Source: Hymenolepis diminuta
Taxonomy: Eukaryota > Platyhelminthes > Cestoda > Cyclophyllidea > Hymenolepididae
NCBI GenBank assembly: GCA_900708905.1
Contig: CAADRB010000039.1
Coordinates: 298,816-362,815 of the forward strand
Reading direction: 5' to 3'
DNA length: 64,000 bases
Shown: piece after piece, positions 36,801 to 48,070 of the stretch
Layout of the letters: the number at the start of each line of letters is the position of its first letter
Numbering within the stretch: position 1 is the stretch's first letter
Position numbers and translations under genes: made by a program
The notes under the pieces: model-generated
Seen by the model: only the letters and a program-made list of their open reading frames with translations
What the model was told of the DNA's origin: nothing
The model's database searches: none

Positions 36801-38287
36801 TCAGACTGATAGTTTATGGCGTTGTCCTATTTTGTTCAATCTGGAGAGTACAATGAACCATGTTCCGTTGATAATTATATAATAGGGTAATGATATGAAA
36901 GATAAGACGGCATGCATAACCTACGATCTGGTTGAAAACAAGGTGTATCTTATGCGATCTAATGCTAATGAATTTTGCGTTTTGGTTTGTTAATAAATTC
37001 TCATGGGTATCGTTCTTTCGTTGATTGCCACTTTTGATAATAACAGCCACTGACAGCCACTCTTCCTTAATTCGCATGGAGCCAATATTATTTTGCCCTT
37101 GAATCCATATTCGTATGAAAGGTCCTGAATCAGAGTTTCACACGTGAGTATTAATGGTGTACTTCAAAATGTCAAAAACCAGGGTTAAGCTTTGAGGAAG
37201 CAGCTTTTAAGAATCTGAGCTGTGTTCAACCTTTCTGTAAGTGAGCATTGATTACTGGGTTCCTGAACTCATGCAATTTCCTCACCACCGATATTATTTG
37301 GTATTTTTCAATAGGAATCTGCCTTCCATTTGAGTAAGAGCAAATCTAACTCCAGTTTAACCGAGAAATATAACAAAGGGAGGTCTATTTATATGATAAA
37401 GGCATAAATTTTACAATTAATATATAATTAAGCGGACTTTGAATAATGTTTTGGGAACTTACAATACAAAATATTGCAAGTTCGGCTGATTCATTGCAGT
37501 TGGTATTTTCGCAATTAATTTTTAATGTATTTCTTGCCATTTCGTCAGTGTCTTATTCAAAGGCGACAAATTCTGATCGAAGCAGTTGTGAGCACTTTCA
37601 TCAAGTGTGATCGATGTTACAAGTAATTTATTATGAAGATCTGTTGAATGAACTGGACATTGCTTGGAGCGCTGTAACTGCAACGTTCTGCGTCATTTTT
37701 CACGAGGCCACTACTAACACTTGCAGTTACAATTAAAACTCCATCCTTGTTAGAAAATTGGTGTACTAAGTGTTTATCAGTGTCGCCACAATAATAAAAG
37801 TTTATGTTACAATAAGTACAGTGAATATTTTATAGTTTGATAATAATATGCTTTTAATAAAAGCACTTTTATTGAATCAAATAGAAGATATCCTAATTTA
37901 ATAATTTTAAATTAAGAGAAAATAGTATATCTACCTAGAGCTGAAAAGTAAGCTTAATGTTGTTTGATAACATGATTTGTACATTCAGCAAGGTAAAATC
38001 CTCAACTCCATGGGCTAAATCCCTTACTCGTATTTGAAATCGTTAAACTATGCATCCACTTGTCTGACCAATATAATTTGTGCAAGCTTATGAATATACG
38101 GATGATATTTATATCTGATCCCTTAATCAGTGAATACATATTTTGTCAATCATATAAATCATCAACAACTTCTGCCCTTCCTCCAACCTAGTTTGCAGAT
38201 TTTCTTAGAGCAAGGTGAAATTAGAACGTATGCTCCTAAAATGGATCGAAAAGGCGATGTTTATTGGTATTATTATATTTTTTCCTT
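33887..38287. other. Intergenic, no gene recognised
   Basis: About 4.4 kb of AT-rich DNA. A possible alternative last exon of dynamin begins at 34,824 (after TTTGCAG), which would add YWSTSTTHKQEN and stop at TAG 34,861-34,863; this requires use of the GTAAGT over the normal stop. All other ORFs are short and unsupported. Confidence 0.45.
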
Positions 38288-38533
38288 TCAATCGGTTCTA
38301 TGAAGAATTTTGAGAAGAAATTGTGTAAGAAAACTGACTGTAACGCATAAGAAGATAAGAATTCCTACAAACAGGTATTCTTGTCGTTTGGAGAATCCGA
38401 AACCACCATATCGTGCTCGCTGCTCGCTCATTTCTGACTGATGATTCTCCTTTCCCTTGAATGAAACATCTGTGGTTTCGGTAATGAGAACCGGTTGTTT
38501 AGTTTCTTCTGCAAGCTCTTTTTCTTCGGTCAT
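38288..38533 (-). CDS. Small single-pass membrane protein, tail-anchored type (81 aa)
   Basis: ATG at 38,533 (MTEEKELAEE), stop after LHRTD. The first half is hydrophilic and rich in Glu, Thr and Ser. A predicted membrane helix follows at about residues 52-73 (YLFVGILIFLCVTVSFLTQF) with a short basic tail (KILHRTD). No signal peptide. A clear 3' splice site (TATATATTTTAG) lies two bases before the ATG, and a non-coding exon at 38,691-38,631 with a GTGAGT donor fits upstream, so it is a spliced gene with its 5' UTR interrupted. Family not recognised. Same architecture as the 42,288-42,572 gene. Confidence 0.6.
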   Translation of the reverse strand: MTEEKELAEETKQPVLITETTDVSFKGKENHQSEMSEQRARYGGFGFSKRQEYLFVGILIFLCVTVSFLTQFLLKILHRTD

Positions 38534-38630
38534 TTCTAAAATATATAACACATTTTCCTTAAGTTAGACGGACGCCATCTTTGTTCCACTGAATTCGTAC
38601 AAGTAGTAACTGCAGTAGTCCTTCACTCAC

Positions 38631-38691
38631 CTCCAGCGCCAACGATTCCAAAGCCTATCGTCAACAAATCGTTTTAGAGAGAAGAGGTCAC
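38631..38691 (-). other. Probable non-coding 5' UTR exon of the 81-aa membrane protein gene
   Basis: A TTTCAG acceptor and a GTGAGT donor bound 61 nt that contain no ATG-led ORF reaching the coding exon. The acceptor at its 5' side means there is a further upstream exon or a trans-spliced leader; the latter is known in flatworms but not shown here. Confidence 0.4.
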
Positions 38692-41600
38692 CTGAAACAT
38701 TTTAAATTAATATAACCTCGAATTTTTAGTCAAACAGTACTATGTTTTTAAAAATTTAAAAATAAATTCAAATAAATAATATTTGTATCTCCGAAATACA
38801 ATTAAAATAAATGTATACGTCTGCTTAAATTAATCATGATTTATAAAAAGAGTATCCTTTTTAATTATTATTCTGAGTTTTGCAAGGTCGAAATATTCGG
38901 AATATATTTCAGTTTAAGGAAAGTGCTTTGTTACATTAGAAAAGAATTACACCTTAACAAAGAATTAACAAAATCAACACCGGAGAAGAAAGAATAAAAA
39001 AGTTCGATTTTTTACTACCGGGAAAGTTTATCCGTATCAAGCGAGGAAGGGAACAGAAGAGCGAACGAAACAGAAATTCAAATTCTTAACCAAAATCACA
39101 ATATATCCATGGTTAGCAGTTCGAATCAAATCAGCCAATCACGATTATTTAAGTTTGCATAAAACCGCTTAATTTTCACTTGCGTTGAAGATATCAATCA
39201 AAACATAGATACAGCTAATTATTAGAGACTGATAGTGCATTCTCTAAGCTCAACTTACGTTTAATCCTCGATTCCCACTATCCTAGAGCTATTTCATTTT
39301 CCTTTGCTCACCTAACCTGTAGTTAATAGATTGTAAACTTGCAGTGTTCAGATTCTTTTTGTTCCGACCAGCAAGTTTCTCTTTACGTTGGCCACCTCCA
39401 TTACCTGCTACTGAGCCCAATTACGAGATCACTGTCAACAACTAACCAGTAATACCTATTATACGCACCTATCTACCGCGTTTGCAGCACTCTCTTCACC
39501 TCCCTCTCTCATTTTCCACATTCCGTTTATCAATAAGGAAAACATATTATACTAGTCGGACAAGCGACTGCATAGCTACGGCAGAGAGAAAATAGTTTGG
39601 GGCAAAAGTAGGGAGGTTAGATTCGGGATTGTGACTTCTCTTCACAGTATGGAATAATATATGTTGCTGTACTACCAAAAAATGTGTTAGAAACTTGAAC
39701 TGCATCTGATATCAGTACCTCATGAGATTATGACGCTTCAACCATCGGCAGTGGAAGTCCTTATTGATCGTTGCATTCGTGAACATTAGTCTCGTTAATG
39801 GCACAAGAAGATTTCCTTCTTTTCTGCAAACATTGACATACAGTAGGTAGTCTCGAACTTCATTAGTTTTATCTGATAACGCTTGAGGTTAGAAATCCAC
39901 TTTTTAGAGGTTTGGATGGAATGCTATCTATTTTAACTGAAGACATCATGTCATCTTGACTGCTTTGCCTTGTTTTTTCTTAGCTCTCTTCAACATCTGC
40001 TGATTTAATTTTATAATACCCCAAAGGCAAAGTATTCTTTGAAGCCTCAGGATTTCCTGGAGGAATCCTTAGAGCTAGCTTTTCACATGTCATGACTCGG
40101 CAAGAGCGTAATCCCAAAATCAGCCTTCTCGCAATGTTAATTAGAGCCTTAAGTCTTTTTTATCAGATATCATTAGTACCATCATCCTTTCTGAATCTTT
40201 TGCCTTCCTTATACTATTTTCATTTCCCCACATCTGGTCGCCCTAGTTTATATCCTGCAACAGGCCACTGGCACCCTGTTTAATATATACGATTTCCGTC
40301 AATTATCGAAGTTCATCTTGAATGAATTCTAGTAAGCGCTGTTACGCTTAAAGTATTTCTCCTAGTCACATCTATCCACCCATGTCTGTAGGTAGGGAAA
40401 AATTAACTTACCATAACGTACTTAAGTTTTTAAATCAACATAGTAATAATAATCCACTTTTGTCAATCACGAATCTCGGCTATCGTGGTACTTAGATAAA
40501 TTTTCTGTCGCTTAATCTTCTATGAGGGAGCGATGTAGTATCAAACCGACATAGGTAGATAAATCAATTTTTAAAGTATAGGATGAACTTTACCCTGCCA
40601 GTTAATAAACTACTCCTATTTGTGCTATCAATTTTCTTTTACCTTAATTTGAAGTGATGGCTCTGAAAATACAGGGGTAATAATCGAGTACATCTAGATT
40701 GTAAAGGAGAGATTAGCAATGTTGCTGGGTGTTCGAATTCCCATGAGCATTCTATCCATCCGTAGCAGAAGTGGTTTTAGCTTAGAAGTTGTCAATGTAA
40801 GATGCAGAAAACTATGTAAGTTGGTGTCACTTCCAACGGCAAGAACTCAAAACGGGTATGAGACGAGTAAATATTTTCATTAAGGAAGAACACAGAGGAG
40901 ATGAATTCATAGCCATTAAGCTAAATAACTCACAAGCGGGAGAGGAGTCATGCACTCACGACATTGTTTTCTTTCCTTCAGCTTCAGATATCAGAAAGGA
41001 TACTGGAAAATGTATAACTGCACTCAAACATCTAAAATATAGTGGAATAGATAAAATTTTTTAAATCAACCGTCACTAAGAAGTATATAACTCTCATTTT
41101 GAATGTCAGCCTCATCTGAATGCTCTTTTTGCAGATGAGAAATTGCCCACATGAAAACAAAGTTTCTGTTGAGGCAGCCAATGGAATATTTTTCGTGCAC
41201 TTGAACAAAACACACAGGATTCATGCTTCGTGAACTATATTTTCGATTACGGGATTTCTACGCCCATATCTAGATGCAAATATCGCCTAAATTAATGGCT
41301 AATCAACAGCCAACCATCTCCATATAAGTAAATGTATTTTCTCAATGAAGGAAGCCGTTGCTTGAATTACAAGGCTTCTCCGTTTTTCTTCATGGGTGTG
41401 AGTAGTTGTATCACATTCGTGGGTCTTCTTAAGTGAAAATTAAATGGGCCATCGAACGTTAAAAGCTCATGGATAATCATTCAACAAAGAGATCCAGCTG
41501 ATTCATATTTGGCTTTTGGAAAACAAGGGCTGTTATTAGCCAGACATGAGCACATCAACAAACTATCGCCAATAGGAGTAATAGGAATGGTGAACTTCGA

Positions 41601-42287
41601 CAACTATGCACTAAGAAGATGCGGCATGGAAATGAATATTGGAAGCCATCTAGCCACCATCCCTTTCCACTAGTCAGCCGTCACTGGAAGATGCTATACA
41701 AACTTTTACACATTGCCTAATCGATCAATTTGGAGTGGCGTTCCGGCTATCTTCGTGTTTTAGAAAAACAAGCGACTTTGACCGATGATCAGGATTAATG
41801 CTTCTTAGCTTCGCATATGTTGTAGGAAGCGTTAAAAAATTCGTAATAATTCCAGTTAAACTGATACAATGAAGATAGAGACTGAAATGAATGATGAACT
41901 ACAATCCGAATCTTTTTTGCTTCCATTCTCGAACAATCAGTTCACTCCTTTTTTGCCTTATCGAGAGTTGAGCGTTTTTTCCATAATGAGATATAACAGG
42001 TACAGAGGGCTTTGGGTAAGGCGTTTTCAATTCTCATCATGGGTACTAACGTGGCATCACGGAGCCTTTTAAGTGAGAAATTCAAATTCTATCATCTTTT
42101 TTATTAGCCTAACTTAACCCGTGAGGTTGGCCATTTCTCTCACTGGTTGAGATACAATAATTCAAATAGAGGTCGAGATGATACAGAAATATTATATTAA
42201 GCAAAATAAATACAATAAGATTTAGAAATGCTCTGAATTACAGATATTATTTTACAGATAATGGTATTTAGGGGAAAAGAAATAGAA
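38692..42287. other. Intergenic, no gene recognised
   Basis: AT-rich. A few short ORFs (for example 40,858-41,064) have no supporting signals. A repeat copy lies at about 42,046-42,165. Confidence 0.45.
42046..42165 (+). repeat. Short dispersed repeat, copy 2
   Basis: Shares CATCACGGAGCC, GTGAGAAATTCAAAT and GGTTGGCCATTTCTCTCACTG with the copies at 8,016 and 47,938. Confidence 0.45.
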
Positions 42288-42572
42288 TTACTGATGTTGG
42301 TAGAATTTACGCAGGATTAGGGTGATAATGGTAAACACTATAAGAATGACTAAATATACAGAAAATATGAAGGGCAAAATCCATTTGTACAATTTAGTAA
42401 CATCGAAGTCGGATCGTGCATCAGATTCAGTACGATATGTATCCGATTCCGAATAGTCAAAAGAAGAGGACGCTGATTCACACTCGATATTAACCGAATG
42501 ACTCCCCTGTACGGATTTTTTCGTCTCTGTGCCAGTTGATTCAGTAATTAGGGATTCCTTTACTCCAGTCAT
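42288..42572 (-). CDS. Small single-pass membrane protein, tail-anchored type (94 aa)
   Basis: ATG at 42,572 (MTGVKESLITES), stop after KFYQHQ. Residues 1-58 are acidic and Ser/Thr-rich (SASSSFDYSESDTYRTESDA). A strong hydrophobic helix follows at about 63-86 (WILPFIFSVYLVILIVFTII) with a basic end (LRKFYQHQ). No signal peptide. A 3' splice site (TTAATTCTTTTAG) lies 8 bp before the ATG. Not recognised. Similar gene plan, start (MT), orientation and topology to the 81-aa protein 4 kb to the left, so the two may be a diverged pair. Confidence 0.6.
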   Translation of the reverse strand: MTGVKESLITESTGTETKKSVQGSHSVNIECESASSSFDYSESDTYRTESDARSDFDVTKLYKWILPFIFSVYLVILIVFTIITLILRKFYQHQ

Positions 42573-42582
42573 TGTTAAATCT

Positions 42583-44105
42583 AAAAGAATTAAGGTTAGA
42601 TTAAAGTTGATTAAAAGGATGGAATAGCAAGAAATCCCCAAATAAGAAAAAGTATTAATTACAGGTAGCTGTGTCAATCAATGAGTTCTTTAAAGAAGAA
42701 AATAAAACTGACTAAGATGAAATGAGTTTGAAATCAGCAATATACTATTCCGTACTTTTAGCACTAGTTAAACCAATGAGCACTGATCATCAAGGGTTGA
42801 CGAAAATTTGAAATATTAAGCATACATTTATTGGCTTGTTGCTTTTAGTTATTAGACGAGCTAAACGACTTGGTTAAACACTCGGTTTAGTGAATGAGGT
42901 CAAAGCATCACAAACACAAAGTCACTCTGCAGTTTAGCGTCATAGCCGGAAATTTTTAATTTGAAATATTGGAACATAGTGTCCCGACTTTTCATCCATT
43001 TCAACTTAATCTCTCGGCCTTATTTAATTGTCATTGTTATAAAGCATTCTCATGAATAAAAATTGCTATCTTTTTCAAACATTACAAAATTAGGTCCTGG
43101 ATAGCATTAAAACAATGGGAAAGGTAGGCCAGTTAAATTAATTTCTGCTACTGAACTCAGATATCGTGAGGTTGTCCGAAGGTGAATTTTTTATTTCTTA
43201 ATTTATCATGCCATTTCGTACCATCTTTACTATATTGAAGTTCAGAATGGCACAAATTACTACCCAACATTTATCTCCCATTGGACAGGGGGATATATCG
43301 GCTTGTGGATCTGTTTAACTAAAATGGTCTGTTTGCCAATCCATTCTCATTTACGAGGAGTCAATGACACCTACTGAACACTCAGAATGTTTGCTATTAA
43401 AAACAAAAATTATTTTTTATTTGAGTTCTTTTAAGAGCGGGATAGGACTGAGAAACCGAATTCCATCCTCTTTCTTAACAAACACTCATATCGCTTTTGC
43501 TTTGGGCTATTTAAGCCAGGCTCTTGTGTGAGAAACTTCACACTTTGCTGTTTTCGGTAAGTGAAAATTCAATTAAAATGTGATAATTATATCACCTTCT
43601 TTGTGAAGACTTGCCCAGAGAGTAAGACACGCTTCTGAAGTTGTACGACAAGATTTCCCCGAGGGGATCCTCTCCGCCAACATTATTACATCCATTTATC
43701 GTCTCCTTTTCAGACACAGCATCATTCATCGCACAGTCTTCTGAGCAGCCTTTAATTCGTTTCCATTACCTTTACTAACATCGATGGTAGATGGATGATA
43801 AAGACCATTATTTCGAGTAGTTTTCCTCGATTCTTGATCAATTATGCACTCGAAAGAAGTATTTCTCAACCGAGGGTGATAAGAGTACTAAAAATTCACG
43901 AGTGGTAATAACTTCTGGGCACCGCGAGCAGGCGAAAATTAAGGACGCCAAAGAGGGCTTTTAGAGGAAAGGCGAGAGAACCGGTGTCAAGTTGTTGTCT
44001 ATTATGGATTTTAGCTGGTTCTGATGTGAGAAGGAAGAGAATATTTATAAGTGAATACCTGTCCCCTTTATTTTTGTAATGATTACCACAGTGTACGGTG
44101 CGGGT
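42583..44105. other. Intergenic, nothing recognised
   Basis: Includes the likely upstream exon(s) of the 94-aa gene, which I could not place. No other coding signal. Confidence 0.4.
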
Positions 44106-44404
44106 ACCTTAGTGTGCGTGTGGTGTCCGAGGACACTCCTATTCATATCATTCCAAGTGACTCGATAATAATCAATGTATCCTTATATGAGAAGACCTCA
44201 CACCAGATACTACTACAACTAATGAAATGAGAAGGCACGGTGTAATAGTGTCCACAAAAGCGCAACACAGCAATTTAAAATTGCAAGATTTCTACAAGTC
44301 GCCACATCTTTCGTTTGGTAAGTTAGAAAGGAGGTGCTGAATGAAAACAATGGAGAAGAATTAGCCGCCACATGCCAGAGAAAATGGCATTGTCATCGCT
44401 CTGC

Positions 44405-44515
44405 TCTCACTCACTCACTCACTCACTCGCTCACTCACTCCCTCCCTCTCACTCACTCAGAACACCTGAGTTTGTGAGAAGAGTGCATGATATGGCATGG
44501 CATGGCATGGCATGA
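44405..44515. repeat. (CACT)n and (ATGGC)n simple repeats
   Basis: CACT/CTCA runs at 44,405-44,459 and four ATGGC units at 44,492-44,512, both inside the mariner relic. Confidence 0.9.
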
Positions 44516-45132
44516 TGGACGAAAATCCTGGCAAGTTAATGTGCTACATCTTGTGTGACATCTCCCAACGTCTGAAGGAACAATAAGGAGCGTTCTTCAT
44601 CACACCCTCGGATACAATTCACACGTTCTTAGAGGAATTTGTCAGTTTATGTTAACACAAACAGTTCAAGAGAATCGTTTGATGCTTTCAAAACGACATT
44701 TAAAGACATTGAAGCACCCAGAAGAATGGGAGTGCCTTAATTTTTCTCCCACGAAAAATCTTCAACCAATGTGGAAAAGTCGATCGAAGAAATGATAGGT
44801 GGCTAGTTATGTGCAAGCGGATCCTACTGATATTCCAATTGATATGCGTGCACGAAGTTTCCAGCAATTATGAGTGATGATTTTCGGTGTTGTGAAGAGT
44901 GGTGAGGGGAGACACATCATGTCTCCTCCGTTTTTTCCACAGGGACTACAGTCAATGCAGATGCAGATGTCTATGTGAGGACTCTTCAAACCATTGCTGT
45001 TAAACCGCATTGAATAGGCAGTGTGGCCAATGGAGAAAGATTCCCTCTCCCTCTCCACCTTCCCCCCTATGTCTTCCAACAAGATTCGACTCCATCCCAT
45101 AAGTCACTCAAAACTCAGGATCGGATGGACGT

Positions 45133-45184
45133 ATGGATGGATGGATAGATGGATGGATGGATGGATGGATGGATGGATGGATGG
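45133..45184. repeat. (GGAT)n microsatellite inside the mariner relic
   Basis: About 13 units with one GATA interruption. It begins within transposase coding sequence just after the piece encoding [12 protein letters not shown], and so probably grew from the coding DNA. Confidence 0.92.
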
Positions 45185-45586
45185 CCGAGAATTCTCATCA
45201 TCATGTCACACCTAACTTCTTATGGTCACCACCTAATCCGCCAGACTGTAATCCTTTCGATCATTACATGTGGGACGGATGTGGTTGAAAAGGAGGTTAA
45301 TAAGCATTCTCATAACACCAAATCCACCTCTCTCATGAAAGCAACAGCCCGAGCAATGGAACACATCAATAAAGACCACCTGATCCGATCAAAGCGAGCA
45401 ATCGCTTTCACACTGGAATCGAGTCTGTGATGGAAGCCAAAGGAGGATATATAGAATAGAACCGAGGTTAATATTGTCTATTTGTTTTGTTACAAGAAAT
45501 TGCACGTTTTCACCATTAGCAATTCCGTTTTCTGTTTTCTAAAAGTGCGTAAGGTGTCCTCAGATGCCTTATGCACCTTGCACAAT

Positions 45587-47937
45587 AAATCTTTTTACAA
45601 TTTTTAACCGTGGGAAGAAACTGAACTTGGCGGTCAGGATGACCAATAAAAGACCCTTAGAGATACAAATGGTCTAACTTCATTTGACTTTTGGATTTGG
45701 GATAGGCAACATTTACTTAATGGGTAGCTCACATTCCATGTTTCGTCCCCTGAAATGCAGACAATGATTGTCTACGATATTCAGCGTGCTTACTGGCCGG
45801 TATTTTTATTCAAGAAGAGCAGGTTTTGACATTTCAGTTCATTTTTTCTTTTTATGGTTCAGAAGGTAAAATGATCCTATATGACAACAAGCAGCTTCCT
45901 TCTTAACTTGGTGGAGATGAGATTGTTATTGCTGTTTAATTTCACCTTGACTGAACACAGCTTAGAAAGCTCTGCTAACTGCTATAACGCCACCTCTAGT
46001 AGATGAAAGTTGCCTTGTAAATTTTTAGTTAACAGTTGGATTCCTGTAAATACATTGCCATACAATTAGTTAAATACCATTAAATAACAGAATAAAACAT
46101 CAGAAAATTTGAATGCTACCGTCGCTGAGAATGTTAGAAGGTACAAATCATGCTGCGGCCAATAGAGACGCTGATTCAATAAGTTTGATGTTGGCGCGTG
46201 AATGCCTGCATGAAATGAATGCGCAGTAAGGATAAGTACATAATTAATTAGCAAAAGGGCTTCAAATGTCCATGCTTTTATTTTTTTCTCTTTTTATCAA
46301 TGTATATAAGCGCATAATGATAAGATCTCCTCAAAAGTATCCCACCCAGGCAATCCAGGTATGTGCATGTCTACCTTTTACAACTGCCAGTCATCATGTG
46401 AAGGCATCGACAATTGGACTCGATGACTAAGGTAGTGCAAAGGAAAGATGGTATGTATTATTGCCGCAGTGATACTGAAAGGAAGGTGAAAGAATACTCT
46501 GGTGTGAACCAAAAATGCAACTGCACGCTATCACTACGTCACTTCTTAGCCATTATTGTGGGAGGTCACGACATGACGAGGTTAATCGCTATTCATTGAT
46601 TATTCCGTTGTCTGACCAATCCTATCCTAACAAATCGCATAATGCCGACCAATGACTGATTCAATCTTCTCCGGACAATCACTATTGCAATGAACACTAT
46701 ATCAAGAGTATAAATTATCTCTTAATTGCATTAATAAATTTTATTTAATGAAAATTTTAGAGGTCGAGATAAAAAATATATTTTATTGAAGAACAACCTT
46801 TAGCTAAGGCAATGTTGAATGAACAGTCTAAGAGCGTATTAAAGATAGGTAGTACTAAAGTCTACAAAGGTAAGGGGAATCGATCATATGGAACATAAAG
46901 TTGGGTACATCTCAGTAAGCTCGCTTCCCATTGGTTCATTTTGCGCTCATGTTAGTCCGTATTGGTTGTCGAGGTTGGTAGCTAAGTCCGCCTATAATTT
47001 CTCAGTAGAAAAGCACTTTGTGACTTTCACAATAGATTAATTTGATCATTCATTTAACTTCTTAAAGCACTTCATTTTCATTCAAATGTATGTCCGAGCG
47101 CTAATTTCTAGCCTCAGAGCTTATCTAATGTAGGTTCTGGAAATGTGAGGTATGTGAGGTATATGACTCATCGCAATATTTAATTATACGTTTGCTCATA
47201 AGGCTCTCGGGTTTGTCAGTCGGCCATACAGTCCCTAATGTTTACATTTTCTATTTTTATACTCTTTACACGATGTTAAACTATAACCTATCCCTTTTAC
47301 TTGGACCTCCTCAAGCGGGGTTGAAATGAAAATGACAGGTTTAATCGTAGTATTAGTAATAATCTTTATTCAAAATCCTAAAAGTGCTCTTCTTTTCTTG
47401 ATTCATCCAAATAATAAAGATTTGAACTGTTACAAAAGCTGACAATTATATGAACATGTCAAGATGCCTCAGCCCAAAACAAAAATCTCTTCTTTCCCCA
47501 TTTTGTCATAATAATCCCATATATTAATGAAATCTGTATACACTTTTTGGTGATATTGAAACAAATGCAGTGCTTTTGAAAAGTCAGGCCACTCGTATTG
47601 CTGAAATGGATTCATTTCATGCGATTCAGTTATCGCGTCTGTCTTTATTCTTGCGTGAGTGACTAATTTTTGCGGTCCTAACCACTTCGATTACTAATTA
47701 GCAATGAAAACTTCATTCACTTTCCCTACCTCTCATAGTAAATCCCTTGACAAGTGTAATAGTAGCCCTCTTGATACCATATATATCTTTTATGTTATTC
47801 GGTAATTCAATGCAATCTCGAATTTAATGCTTTTGTTACGATTCACTCAATTCTTTACTATTGTGTCTTTTCAGGTACACCTGTCGCCTATTTTTAGACT
47901 AATTGGTAAATTTCCCAACTCTCATACCAGGTAGGAA
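45587..47937. other. Intergenic, nothing recognised
   Basis: Only short, unsupported ORFs. Confidence 0.45.
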
Positions 47938-48070
47938 GTGGCGTCGTGATGAAAGACTCGAATTATGCTACCCTCATATTAATCAGATTTAGGCTGTGTG
48001 GTTGGCCATTCCGCTCATTGAGTATACGCCGATGAGACTCGACCCCATGTATCCTGACATGACAGACTTC
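47938..48070 (+). repeat. Short dispersed repeat, copy 3
   Basis: GTGTGGTTGGCCATTCCGCT followed by CATTGAGTATAC aligns with copies 1 and 2; the left part (GATGAAAGACTCGAATTATG) matches the inverted fragment at 11,395. Confidence 0.45.

Larger units (their letters stand above)
44106..45586 (+). mobile_element. Dead mariner-family DNA transposon
   Basis: Fragments of mariner transposase occur in order: LKTLKHPEEWECLIFLPRKIF then [69 protein letters not shown], and INKDHLIRSKR. They are split by many frameshifts and stops. One catalytic Asp appears lost: the place of FFSDEKNF in mariners reads IFLPRKIF. Ends look like imperfect inverted repeats: 44,110-44,140 against the reverse of 45,551-45,585, sharing TC.GAGGACAC. 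Flanking TA occurs at both ends. Simple repeats (CACT, ATGGC, GGAT) have grown inside it. Not capable of transposition by itself. Confidence 0.8.
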
